Origin: an uncultured Brevundimonas sp.
GTDB taxonomy: Bacteria; Pseudomonadota; Alphaproteobacteria; Caulobacterales; Caulobacteraceae
Assembly: GCF_943913055.1 (NCBI RefSeq)
Contig: NZ_CALTWS010000060.1
Location: 1 to 13,054 of the forward strand
Direction: 5' to 3'
Length of the DNA: 13,054 nt
Shown: positions 1 to 7,382 of the stretch, piece after piece
Layout: every line of letters begins with the position of its first letter
Position numbering within the stretch: position 1 is the stretch's first letter
Notes under the pieces: model-generated
What the model saw: only the letters and a program-made list of their open reading frames with translations
Databases searched by the model: none
Told to the model about the DNA's origin: nothing
Position numbers and translations under genes: made by a program

Positions 1-1396
1 CCTCGACCATCTTCTTGGCGTCGGCGAACAGCATCATGGTGTTGTCGCGGAAGAAGAGCTCGTTCTCGACGCCCGCATAGCCACTGCCCATGCCGCGCTT
101 GATGAACAGGACGGTGCCGGCCTTTTCGACATCCAGGATGGGCATGCCGTAGATGGCGCTGGTCGGGTCGGTCTTCGCGGCCGGGTTGGTGACGTCATTG
201 GCCCCTATGACGAAGGCGACATCGGCGGTGGCGAACTCGGCGTTGATGTCCTCCAGCTCGAACACCTCGTCATAGGGGACGTTGGCCTCGGCCAGCAGGA
301 CGTTCATATGGCCGGGCATGCGGCCGGCGACGGGGTGGATGGCGTATTTCACCTCGACCCCCTCCTCCTTCAGCTTGTCGGCCATTTCGCGCAGCGCATG
401 CTGGGCCTGGGCCACGGCCATGCCATAGCCGGGGACGATGATGACCTTGGAGGCGTTCTTCATGATGAAGGCGGCGTCCTCGGCACTGCCTTGTTTTACG
501 GGGCGGGTCTCGACCGCGCCGCCGCCCGCTCCGGCCGTTTCGCCGCCGAAACCGCCAAGGATGACGCTGATGAAGCTACGGTTCATGCCCTTGCACATGA
601 TGTAGCTCAGGATCGCACCCGACGAGCCTACCAGGGCCCCGGTGATGATCAGGGCGATGTTCTCCAGCGTGAAACCCAGGGCCGCCGCCGCCCAGCCGGA
701 ATAGGAGTTCAGCATGGACACCACCACCGGCATATCCGCGCCGCCGATGGGGATAATCAGGGTCGCACCCAGAATGAGCGCAATCAGGAACACGCCCCAG
801 AAGGCCCAGACCGCCGTCCCGCCCGTCCCGATCAGGATGCCGATCAAAAAGACCAGCGCCAGCGCCAGGCCGATGTTGATCAGGTGCCGCGCCGGCAGGA
901 TGATCGGTGCCCCGCTCATCCGCCCGTCCAGCTTGGCGAAGGCGATGACCGAGCCGGTGAAGGTGATGGCCCCGATGGCGACGCCGAGGCTGAGTTCGAT
1001 GATCGACAGGGTCTTGATGCCCCCGGCCTCGGTCGCGATGCCAAAGCTTTCGGGCGCATAGACGGCCCCCACCGCGACCAGACAGGCGGCCAGACCGACC
1101 AGACTGTGGAAGGCGGCAACCAGTTGCGGCATGTCGGTCATCTTGACCTTGGCGGCGATGAAGGCCCCCGCCCCGCCGCCCACGATGACGCCGCCCGCGA
1201 TCAGCGCCAGCGTCAGCGGATCCAGCGTATGCGTCCACCACAGGGTCAGCAGGGTCACACCGACGGCCAGGGCCATGCCCACCATGCCGAAGGTATTGCC
1301 CTGACGGCTGGTCTCGGGACTGGACAGCCCGCGTAAGGACAGGATGAACAGGACCCCGGCGACCAGATAGGCCAGTGCGGCCAGCGATGCGTTCAT
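1..1396 (-). CDS. pntB: NAD(P) transhydrogenase subunit beta (PntB), 3' end cut by window edge
   Basis: Membrane-embedded and NADP(H)-binding subunit of the proton-translocating transhydrogenase, which uses the proton gradient to pass hydride from NADH to NADP+. The reading frame opens at ATG 1396 (MNASLAALAYLVAGVLF) and stays open to the left edge, 465 codons. The first 270 or so residues are a chain of hydrophobic helices (domain II). Domain III follows, with the NADP-binding fingerprint GYGMAVAQ at about residues 323-330 and then HPVAGRMPGHMNVLLAEA. The last visible residues, FADAKKMVE, align with the extreme C-terminus of E. coli PntB, so only a few residues and the stop are missing. A Shine-Dalgarno-like GAGGGGAAA lies about 9-11 bases upstream of the ATG. 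The gene starts 24 bases after the small membrane gene at 1421-1708 and is the last gene of the operon in view. Confidence 0.96.
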   Translation of the reverse strand, partial: MNASLAALAYLVAGVLFILSLRGLSSPETSRQGNTFGMVGMALAVGVTLLTLWWTHTLDPLTLALIAGGVIVGGGAGAFIAAKVKMTDMPQLVAAFHSLVGLAACLVAVGAVYAPESFGIATEAGGIKTLSIIELSLGVAIGAITFTGSVIAFAKLDGRMSGAPIILPARHLINIGLALALVFLIGILIGTGGTAVWAFWGVFLIALILGATLIIPIGGADMPVVVSMLNSYSGWAAAALGFTLENIALIITGALVGSSGAILSYIMCKGMNRSFISVILGGFGGETAGAGGGAVETRPVKQGSAEDAAFIMKNASKVIIVPGYGMAVAQAQHALREMADKLKEEGVEVKYAIHPVAGRMPGHMNVLLAEANVPYDEVFELEDINAEFATADVAFVIGANDVTNPAAKTDPTSAIYGMPILDVEKAGTVLFIKRGMGSGYAGVENELFFRDNTMMLFADAKKMVE

Positions 1397-1420
1397 GCGC
1401 TCAGTTTCCCCTCACGTCTC

Positions 1421-1708
1421 TCAACGACCTGGCGGCGGACAGGCGGTCCGACCCAGTCGCCACAGCCCTGCCGCGATGAACAGCGGCCCCAGCAGCACCC
1501 ACGCCCAGTCCAGGACCCCCATCGGCTTGTCCTGCGCCACGACCCTGAGCAGGACCGAGGAGAACAGCAGCACCATGCCGCAGTCCAGAAATCGGGTCTT
1601 GGCGATCGCGTCCTTCGTCCCGAACAGGCTCCACAGCCACAGCCCCACCCCGATCGCCGAGGCAACCCAGGACGCGCCGACCGCGAAGGGGACGATGTCG
1701 GTGGTCAC
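1421..1708 (-). CDS. Small three-helix membrane protein inside the pnt operon, function unknown
   Basis: I do not recognise this 95-residue protein. It has three hydrophobic segments, at about residues 5-29 (tryptophan-rich, ending WLWSLFG), 40-58 and 65-84, and a short basic, proline-rich tail (RTACPPPGR). The short stretches between helices hold most of the charged residues. It starts at GTG 1708 with a 4-base GTGA overlap with the pntAB stop. A GAGGTG sequence at 1717-1722, 8 bases upstream and inside pntAB, can serve as ribosome binding site, so it is very probably translationally coupled to pntAB. The pntB start lies 24 bases downstream of its stop. The position between the two membrane subunits suggests a role in assembly or activity of the transhydrogenase, but that is inferred from context only. 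The opposite-strand frame (1395-1772) has no hydrophobic or familiar pattern, which favours this one. Confidence 0.8.
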   Translation of the reverse strand: MTTDIVPFAVGASWVASAIGVGLWLWSLFGTKDAIAKTRFLDCGMVLLFSSVLLRVVAQDKPMGVLDWAWVLLGPLFIAAGLWRLGRTACPPPGR

Positions 1709-2040
1709 GCGGACTTCACCTCGGCCTTGGGCTTTTCCTTCTTGCGGTACATGGCCAGCATGCGCCGCGTGACCATGAAGCCGCCGAAGATGTTGACGCT
1801 GGCCAGGGTCACGGCCGCGACGCCCGCGCCTTTGGCGATCCAGCCGTTCGGACCCGCATCACCACTCAGCGCCGCCGCCGCGATCAAGCCGCCGACCACG
1901 ATCACGCTGGAAATGGCATTGGTCACGGCCATCAAGGGCGTGTGCAGCGCCGGCGTCACCGACCAGACGACATAGTAGCCGACGAAGATCGCCAGCACGA
2001 AGATGGCCAGCCGAAAGATGGTGGGATCGACGTGTTCCAT
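1705..2040 (-). CDS. pntAB: NAD(P) transhydrogenase subunit alpha part 2 (PntAB), membrane part
   Basis: Short membrane subunit (111 residues) that supplies the alpha-chain helices of the proton channel when the alpha subunit is split in two. Three hydrophobic segments are visible at about residues 8-30, 36-60 and 68-92, with the family-typical stretches VTPALHTPLMAVTNAISS and ASVNIFGGFMVTRRML. The C-terminus is short and lysine-rich (MYRKKEKPKAEVKSA), as expected at the cytoplasmic end. The length matches the split-type PntAB of other alphaproteobacteria. Its ATG at 2040 overlaps the pntAA stop by one base (TAATG), a classic re-initiation junction. Its own TGA overlaps the GTG start of the next membrane gene. 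Confidence 0.95.
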   Translation of the reverse strand: MEHVDPTIFRLAIFVLAIFVGYYVVWSVTPALHTPLMAVTNAISSVIVVGGLIAAAALSGDAGPNGWIAKGAGVAAVTLASVNIFGGFMVTRRMLAMYRKKEKPKAEVKSA

Positions 2041-3173
2041 TAGCCCCTCACTCCTTCATGCACTACGGCCCCGCCGTGGGTGACCACCGCCGCCTTGAGG
2101 ATCTCGTCCTCCAGATCCAGCGCCAGCGCCCCGTCCTTGATCAGCAGGCCGACGAAGGCCGACAGGTTGCGGGCATAGAGGGCCGAAGCGTCGGCGGCGA
2201 TGCGGCCCGGCAGGTTGGCGTGGCCGACGATCTGGACACCGTTCGGGGTGGTGACGACCTCCCCCAGCTTGCCACCCTCGACATTGCCGCCGTTCTCGAT
2301 GGCCAGGTCGACGATGACCGAGCCGGGTTTCATCGTCGCGACCTGATCGGCGGTGATCAGAACAGGCGCGGCGCGGCCGGGGATCAGGGCCGTGGTGATG
2401 ACGATGTCCTGCTTCTTGATGTGTTCGCCGGTCAGGACCGCCTGTTTGGCCTGATATTCCGGCGACATCGGCTTGGCATAGCCGCCGGCGGTCTGGGCGT
2501 TCCTGAACTCCTCGTCCTCGACGGCCAGGAACTTGGCCCCCAGGCTCTCGACCTGTTCCTTGGTGGCGGGGCGCACGTCCGTGGCGCTGACGACCGCGCC
2601 CAGACGCCGGGCGGTGGCGATGGCTTGCAGGCCCGCAACTCCCACGCCCATGACGAAGACCTTGGCAGGCGCAACGGTGCCCGCGGCCGTCATCATCATG
2701 GGAAAGCCCTTGCCATAGGCCGCCGCCGCCTCGATCACCGCGCGATAGCCCGCCAGATTGGCCTGGGACGACAACACGTCCATGACCTGGGCGCGGGTGA
2801 TCCGTGGCACGAACTCCATGGCAAAGGCGGTGACATTGGCGCTCGACAGGGCCTGGACCGTCTCTTTTTCACGATAGGCATCCAGCATGGCCACGACGAT
2901 CGCGCCGGGTTTGAGAGCGCTGGTTTCCTGGGCCGTCGGGCCGCGCACCTTCAGGACGATGTCCGCCCCGTCCAGCGTGCTGCGCGTGTCGGCGGCGACG
3001 GTTGCGCCCGCGGCGGCATAGTCGGCGTCCGGAATGTGCGAGCCCGCCCCCGTCCCGGCCTCGACCGTCACGGCCGCACCCAGCTTGATCAGGGCCTTGA
3101 CCGTGTCAGGGGTGACGGCACAGCGCGTTTCGCCTTCGCGGCGCTCGCGGGTCACGGCGATGGTCAGGCCCAC
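2040..3173 (-). CDS. pntAA: NAD(P) transhydrogenase subunit alpha part 1 (PntAA), NAD(H)-binding
   Basis: Soluble peripheral subunit (domain I, 377 residues) that binds NAD(H) on the cytoplasmic face and exchanges hydride with domain III of PntB. It follows the alanine dehydrogenase/PNT fold. The N-terminal lobe begins MGLTIAVTRERREGETR. The mobile RQD loop is intact, with R124, Q129 and D132 followed by S135 in RAQVMDVLSSQ; these correspond to Arg127, Gln132, Asp135 and Ser138 of the Rhodospirillum rubrum enzyme. The dinucleotide-binding turn GVGVAG lies at residues 176-181 and is followed by TARRLGAVVSATDVR. The start is GTG 3173, preceded by GGAGGG (3180-3185) with 6 bases spacing. It is the first gene of the operon. 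The divergent acyltransferase gene begins 72 bases away. Confidence 0.97.
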   Translation of the reverse strand: MGLTIAVTRERREGETRCAVTPDTVKALIKLGAAVTVEAGTGAGSHIPDADYAAAGATVAADTRSTLDGADIVLKVRGPTAQETSALKPGAIVVAMLDAYREKETVQALSSANVTAFAMEFVPRITRAQVMDVLSSQANLAGYRAVIEAAAAYGKGFPMMMTAAGTVAPAKVFVMGVGVAGLQAIATARRLGAVVSATDVRPATKEQVESLGAKFLAVEDEEFRNAQTAGGYAKPMSPEYQAKQAVLTGEHIKKQDIVITTALIPGRAAPVLITADQVATMKPGSVIVDLAIENGGNVEGGKLGEVVTTPNGVQIVGHANLPGRIAADASALYARNLSAFVGLLIKDGALALDLEDEILKAAVVTHGGAVVHEGVRG

Positions 3174-3206
3174 GCGAATCCCTCCGTCCAGTCTTGTTGA
3201 ACCGAC

Positions 3207-3234
3207 GTTAGGCCGTTCCGGCGCGGCGCGTCAA
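3207..3234 (-). promoter_or_regulatory. Putative housekeeping promoter of the pnt operon
   Basis: On the minus strand TTGACG (3234-3229) is followed after 16 bases by CCTAAC (3212-3207). The -35 is a close match and the -10 a partial match to the Caulobacter sigma-73 pattern. The expected transcription start near 3200 would leave a leader of about 27 bases holding the GGAGGG ribosome binding site. The region also faces the divergent acyltransferase gene, for which I see no convincing promoter on the plus strand. Confidence 0.45.
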
Positions 3235-3245
3235 AGCGTTGTCGC

Positions 3246-5069
3246 ATGGACAGAAACCACCCGCTCGACCATAGACGCCGCGTGAGCCAGACCCCCGCCC
3301 TCAGCACGCGTCGAAACGACCTGGACTGGATCCGGGTGGCCGCGTTCGGCCTGCTGATCCTTTATCATGTGACGCTGGTCTATGCGCCCTACGACTGGCA
3401 CGTCCACAGCGCTCATACCTTCGACTGGCTGCACGAGGCGGTGCTGATCACCAATCCCTGGCGCTTGACGCTGCTGTTCCTCGTCTCGGGCGCGGCACTC
3501 AGGCTGATGGCGACGCGGCGCACGCCGGGACGCACGCTGAGGGACCGGGCCGAGCGGCTGATCCCGCCGTTGATTTTCGGCACACTGGTTCTGGTGCCGA
3601 TCCAGTCGTGGATCGAGGCCATCGACAAGGGCGGCTTTGACGGCAGCTTCATCGACTGGCTGGTGCATGAGTTCGGGCCGACGGGCCTGTCGAACGGCGT
3701 GCCGGTCAATCACCTGTGGTTCATCGTCTATATCGCGGTCTACAGCCTGATCGCGGTCGCCCTGATGACGCGGCCGGCGCTGATGACTCGTCTGGAGGGC
3801 ATGCTGGTGCAGGCCATGGCAGGCTGTCGGGTGCTGCTCGTGCCGATGGCCTATCTGATCGTCATCCGCGTCGTGCTGTTCCCACTGTTTGGCATCACCA
3901 ACCGGCTGAGCTGGGACGGCTACAACCACTTCCTGTCGCTGGGGGCCTTTCTGTTCGGCTTCCTGATGGTGAAGCACGAGGGGCTGTGGGCCGGGCTGGA
4001 GCGGTATCGCAGGACCGCCGCCCTAATCGCCCTGATCGCCCTGCCGGTCATGATGGCCCAGGCGGCGCATCCTGGCGGCGCGACCTGGTTCGGCGTTCCG
4101 CGCGCCATCGTCTTCGGTATCGACCAGTGGGCCGTGATAGCCGCCATCCTGGGCTATGGCAGCCGCTATCTGAGGCAGGCGTCTGGCCCGGCGCTGCGGT
4201 ATCTGGTCGACGCCACCTTCACCCTCTATCTCGCGCATCAGACGGTGCTGGTCGTGGCCGTCTGGTTCATCCGCCCAGCCAACCTGCCCGCCCCGCTGGA
4301 AGCGACGGCCCTGGTCGGCATCACCTTCGGCGTCAGCCTGCTGATCTATGAGATCGTCAAACGCATACCCCTGATCCGCCCGCTGTGGGGATTGAAGCCC
4401 CTGCCCGACACCATCGTGCGACCCCGCTATGCCCGCCGTCGCCGCCTGCTGATCGTCGGCATGGCCGCCCCCCTCTTGGCGCTGGTTGCCGTGCTGATCG
4501 GCGTGGCGACCTATCCCGGCTTCGATCACGCACGGCAGTATCTGAGTGAGCTGGGCGGGGCCTCGGCCCCCCTGCCCCTGATCTTCAATGGCGGGGTCTT
4601 CATCGCGGGCCTGATGTGCATGGCGGCCGGCGTCGGCTTCGGCCTGGCCATACACGGCCTGACGGAGCGCTGGATCGTCGCGTCGCTGACGAGTCTGGTC
4701 TTCATTCTGGCGGGAATCGGGCTGGCGGTGTCCAGCCTCTACCCCTGGCCAGACCCGCGGCACATGGCGATCAACCTGGGTCTTGGCATCCAGATCGCCC
4801 CCCTTCTGCTGCTCTGGGGCCTGTGGAGCCATGTCGATCTGCGGCGGCTGAAGATCTTTCTGTTCGTGACCTTCGTGGCCATGGCCATCCTGACGGTCTT
4901 CACCCACCACATGGTCCTGCCCGGCACGGTCAATCCAGCCAATGTCGGCTGGTGGGAGCGCGCCTATGCGATCATCCTGGTCGGCTGGGTCGGCATCGCC
5001 GCCTTCGTGCTGGAGCGACGGCTGAAGATGCGAGCGGATCGCCACAGTCCGGACGATCTCGCGCCCTAA
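3246..5069 (+). CDS. OpgC-like membrane acyltransferase fused to a DUF998 domain
   Basis: A 607-residue membrane protein made of two units. Residues about 22-390 are an acyltransferase-3 family domain with roughly ten hydrophobic helices. The family R-X10-H motif is present (R30, H41). YDWHVHSA at residues 49-56 resembles HTWHVNSA of E. coli OpgC (MdoC), the succinyltransferase of periplasmic glucans. NHLWFI and the end block YLAHQTVL...LLIYEIVKRIPLIRPL also follow OpgC. A basic linker (RPRYARRRR, about 392-400) leads into a DUF998 domain with about six helices and the signature YPGFDHARQYLSELGG from residue 423. By family, the first unit should move an acyl group across the inner membrane onto a periplasmic glycan; DUF998 has no known activity. 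The start is uncertain: ATG 3246 and GTG 3282 both lack a good Shine-Dalgarno sequence. opgH follows 143 bases downstream on the same strand, which supports glucan decoration as its job. Confidence 0.85.
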   Translation: MDRNHPLDHRRRVSQTPALSTRRNDLDWIRVAAFGLLILYHVTLVYAPYDWHVHSAHTFDWLHEAVLITNPWRLTLLFLVSGAALRLMATRRTPGRTLRDRAERLIPPLIFGTLVLVPIQSWIEAIDKGGFDGSFIDWLVHEFGPTGLSNGVPVNHLWFIVYIAVYSLIAVALMTRPALMTRLEGMLVQAMAGCRVLLVPMAYLIVIRVVLFPLFGITNRLSWDGYNHFLSLGAFLFGFLMVKHEGLWAGLERYRRTAALIALIALPVMMAQAAHPGGATWFGVPRAIVFGIDQWAVIAAILGYGSRYLRQASGPALRYLVDATFTLYLAHQTVLVVAVWFIRPANLPAPLEATALVGITFGVSLLIYEIVKRIPLIRPLWGLKPLPDTIVRPRYARRRRLLIVGMAAPLLALVAVLIGVATYPGFDHARQYLSELGGASAPLPLIFNGGVFIAGLMCMAAGVGFGLAIHGLTERWIVASLTSLVFILAGIGLAVSSLYPWPDPRHMAINLGLGIQIAPLLLLWGLWSHVDLRRLKIFLFVTFVAMAILTVFTHHMVLPGTVNPANVGWWERAYAIILVGWVGIAAFVLERRLKMRADRHSPDDLAP

Positions 5070-5149
5070 AGCGGTCTGGTTCCATAATTTTTGGGCATAT
5101 CACCATTCCGTGATTGAAAATCGCGTGAAAGTGATCGACATTGCCGGTG

Positions 5150-5164
5150 TGCTGCAATGCAGCA
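5150..5164. promoter_or_regulatory. Perfect 15-base palindrome in the opgH leader, candidate operator
   Basis: TGCTGCA and TGCAGCA form two perfect 7-base arms around a single A, about 48 bases upstream of the opgH start. The core reads CTGC-AAT-GCAG, which fits the CTGC-N3-4-GCAG pattern described for the PhaR repressor of polyhydroxybutyrate genes in Paracoccus. That the site binds a PhaR-like protein here is inference; it could also be a small transcript hairpin. Confidence 0.4.
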
Positions 5165-5212
5165 ATCCCGCCCGGTTCCCGGACCGGTTTCAGGATCAAA
5201 GGCCCGCACCGA

Positions 5213-7120
5213 ATGACTTTGCTCGCGACACGGATCGACGCCGCCAACGCCCCGCTGGACATCGAGTCCACGCGGCCGGCCTGGACGTGGCTACCCGAAG
5301 AAGCGCCCATGGCCATGCCGCGCCAGTCGCTGGACAGCCGCGATGCCTTCGTCAAGCGCGCCGCCCCCGCCACCTCGCCTGTGTCGATTGGCCGTCGTCG
5401 CCTGATCCTGACGGCCCTGACCGTTATCGTCACCGCCCTGGCCGCCATTGCGCCCGTGGCCCTGTATGCCCGTCATGGCTTCGATGCGCTGGAGATCGCG
5501 GCCCTGGGTCTGTTCCTTGTCCTGATCACCGCCATCGCCTGCTGGTTCTCCAGCGCCGCCATCGGCTTCTGGGTGCTGCTGACCGGCCGCGAGCAGGAAG
5601 ACCTGAAGTTCCGCCCCCATCCGCCGGAGCCGACGCAGCGCACGGCCCTGCTGATGCCACTCTATAACGAAGACGCCCGCGCCGCCTTCGCGCGCTTGGC
5701 CGTCATCGACAACTCCTTGGCCCGCCTGGGCGTGTCCGGGGCCTTCGACATCTTCGTGCTGAGTGATTCGACCAAGGCCGAAGCCGCTGATCAGGAGCAT
5801 CAGGCCTATCTGGGCTTCCGCGCCCATGCCCACAGCCGGGTCTTCTATCGCCGTCGCGAAAAGAACATCGAGCGCAAATGCGGCAACATCTCCGAATGGA
5901 CGCACTGTTTCGGCGGGGCCTATCCCTTCATGCTGGTGCTGGACGCCGACAGCACCATGGCGGGCGAGACCATCCTGCGCATGGTCGACTGCATGGAGCG
6001 CAACCCGGGCATCGGGCTGCTGCAGACCACGCCGACCATCATCAAGGGCCAGACCCTGTTCGCGCGCGTGTCGCAGTTCAGCGTGCGCCTGTACGGCCGC
6101 GTCGCCGCCGCCGGCCTGGCCTGGTGGGCCGGTGCCGAGGCCAGCTACTGGGGTCACAACGCCATCCTGCGCACCGAAGCCTTCGCCTCCTGCGCCCACC
6201 TGCCGGTCCTGCCGGGCCGCGAGCCGTTCGGTGGCGCGATCCTGAGCCATGACACGGTCGAGGCCGCCTTGCTGCGTCGCGGGGGCTGGGCCGTGCACGT
6301 CACCGCCGCCCTGGACGGCAGCTGCGAGGAAACCCCCTCGACCATGCTGGACTTCATCCGCCGCGACCACCGCTGGTGCCAAGGCAATATGCAGCACCTG
6401 GGCCTGCTGAAGACCCGCAGCCTCAGCCTGATGAGCCGCACCCAGATGGTCATGGGCTTCATGGCCTATTTCTCCTCGCCCCTGTGGCTGGCGTCGCTGG
6501 TCGCCGGCATGGTCATCCAGATGCAATATCCGATCGACTGGGCGTCCTTCGGCTATATGCTGAACCCGCAGTTCACGCCCTTCATGCTGGCGACCCTGCT
6601 GTCCGGCGTCCTGCTGATCGGGCCCAAGATCATGGGGGCCCTGCTGGTCCTCAGCCGCCCGCGCGAACGCCGCGCCTTCGGCGGGGCCCGCCAGATCGTC
6701 AAGGGCATGGCGCTGGAGATCCTGCTGTCCGCCCTGATCGCCCCGATCATGATGGTCGCCTCGACCAAGGCCATCATCCAGATCGCCCTGGGCCACGACG
6801 CCGGCTGGCAGACCCAGGACCGCGACACCGACGGCGTCAGCTGGTCCGCCGCCTTCAAGTCCATGCGCTGGCAGATGGCGACCGGCCTGATGTTCTGCGC
6901 CGGCCTGGTGGTGCGTCCCGACATGATCGTCTGGTTCGCCCCGGTGGTCCTGCCCCTGCTGTTCGCTGCGCCCCTGGTGGTCCTGACCTCGCGCCGTCGC
7001 CTGGGTGATGCCGCGGCCAAGGCCGGCTATCTGGCCATCCCGGACGAGGCGGGCGTCAGCGTCAGCACCATCCCCAGCGTGCCGCATCTGGTGCCGGTCC
7101 GGACCGCGGCCGTCGCCTAA
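5213..7120 (+). CDS. opgH: Glucans biosynthesis glucosyltransferase H (OpgH/MdoH)
   Basis: Inner-membrane family 2 glycosyltransferase that polymerises UDP-glucose into the backbone of osmoregulated periplasmic glucans. The N-terminal segment WLPEEAPMAMPRQSL is typical of OpgH. Two helices follow at about residues 64-86 and 96-122. The cytoplasmic catalytic domain begins at TALLMPLYNED (residues 144-154), with D185 in LSDSTK, the metal-binding DAD at 244-246 in VLDADSTMAG, and the end motif DHRWCQ at 385-390. Several more helices lie after residue 400. All expected catalytic residues are present. At 635 residues it is shorter than the 847-residue E. coli protein, mainly through a shorter N-terminal region. 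ATG 5213 is chosen because an AAAGG lies 10 bases upstream; the frame is open to a TTG at 5141. No opgG or opgD partner lies in the window. OpgH has been reported as important for envelope integrity and shape in Caulobacter. Confidence 0.95.
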   Translation: MTLLATRIDAANAPLDIESTRPAWTWLPEEAPMAMPRQSLDSRDAFVKRAAPATSPVSIGRRRLILTALTVIVTALAAIAPVALYARHGFDALEIAALGLFLVLITAIACWFSSAAIGFWVLLTGREQEDLKFRPHPPEPTQRTALLMPLYNEDARAAFARLAVIDNSLARLGVSGAFDIFVLSDSTKAEAADQEHQAYLGFRAHAHSRVFYRRREKNIERKCGNISEWTHCFGGAYPFMLVLDADSTMAGETILRMVDCMERNPGIGLLQTTPTIIKGQTLFARVSQFSVRLYGRVAAAGLAWWAGAEASYWGHNAILRTEAFASCAHLPVLPGREPFGGAILSHDTVEAALLRRGGWAVHVTAALDGSCEETPSTMLDFIRRDHRWCQGNMQHLGLLKTRSLSLMSRTQMVMGFMAYFSSPLWLASLVAGMVIQMQYPIDWASFGYMLNPQFTPFMLATLLSGVLLIGPKIMGALLVLSRPRERRAFGGARQIVKGMALEILLSALIAPIMMVASTKAIIQIALGHDAGWQTQDRDTDGVSWSAAFKSMRWQMATGLMFCAGLVVRPDMIVWFAPVVLPLLFAAPLVVLTSRRRLGDAAAKAGYLAIPDEAGVSVSTIPSVPHLVPVRTAAVA

Positions 7121-7142
7121 GCGGGCCCTACCGCAGCATTCG

Positions 7143-7179
7143 CGCAACATGGGTCGTTATTATGCTGCGTCGCAACATG
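7143..7179. repeat. Direct repeat CGCAACATG, two copies 28 bases apart
   Basis: CGCAACATG occurs at 7143-7151 and 7171-7179. The second copy overlaps a near-palindrome, TGCTGC-GTC-GCAACA (7163-7177), with one mismatched pair between its arms. It has the same 15-base architecture as the perfect palindrome in the opgH leader at 5150-5164. The first copy is preceded by GCAGCATTC, so it also carries a degenerate version of the pattern. Confidence 0.5.
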
Positions 7180-7327
7180 AATTGTGCGGCTGCGTCTAGC
7201 GTTGCCGGGACCGACTGATACGCTGAACAAGCTTTCAGAAGGCGGGACGCGGCCCGGCGCTCTAGGTGCGAGGTGTCTTCGGACGTCGATCGCCTGTCGG
7301 GCCGCAGACCCCCTGAGCTTCAGGCGC

Positions 7328-7358
7328 GAAAAAGCCGGACTGCCTGAACAGCCCGGCT
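7328..7358 (-). terminator. Rho-independent terminator of the oxidase subunit IV gene
   Basis: Read on the minus strand, AGCCGG pairs with CCGGCT (7358-7353 with 7338-7333). The stem extends inward by three more pairs (CTG/CAG) after one mismatch, leaving a 6-base loop, and is followed directly by TTTTT. It lies 24 bases after the stop codon of the gene at 7383-7646. Confidence 0.8.
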
Positions 7359-7382
7359 CATCTACAAATCAAGAACGATGCC

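Larger units (their letters stand above)
7121..7382. other. 262-bp region without a convincing gene between opgH and the oxidase subunit IV gene
   Basis: The two flanking genes converge on this stretch. It holds a 9-base direct repeat (7143-7179), a near-palindrome at 7163-7177 and the minus-strand terminator at 7328-7358. The frame open from 7184 on the plus strand reads arginine- and proline-rich protein with no family resemblance and runs through the terminator and into the antisense of the oxidase gene, so I do not call it. I see no clear terminator for opgH on the plus strand. Confidence 0.6.

Noticed and set aside
308..1336. A 342-codon plus-strand frame over pntB
   Set aside because: The minus-strand frame reads a near-complete PntB with its NADP-binding motif; the plus frame is compositionally biased and unrelated to any family.
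3176..3180. A GANTC (CcrM-type methylation) site in the pntAA leader
   Set aside because: It lies between the ribosome binding site and the start codon, downstream of the likely promoter, and single GANTC sites occur by chance; cell-cycle control cannot be argued from this.
2058..3200. A 380-codon plus-strand frame over pntAA
   Set aside because: It is a complementary-strand shadow of pntAA, whose RQD loop and nucleotide-binding motifs are unmistakable.
4023..5045. A 340-codon antisense frame over the acyltransferase/DUF998 gene
   Set aside because: Low-complexity Gln/Asp/His/Arg composition and no family resemblance; the plus strand encodes a convincing membrane protein.
5141..5212. TTG start 24 codons upstream of the chosen opgH start
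   Set aside because: The extra residues look non-coding and would place the palindrome at 5150-5164 inside the gene; ATG 5213 has a plausible ribosome binding site.
5291..7150. A 619-codon open frame on the minus strand, antisense to opgH
   Set aside because: It mirrors opgH, which has all family motifs. The antisense product is rich in Gly, Gln, Asp, His and Arg with no domain pattern, as expected from a high-GC gene whose complementary frame lacks stops.
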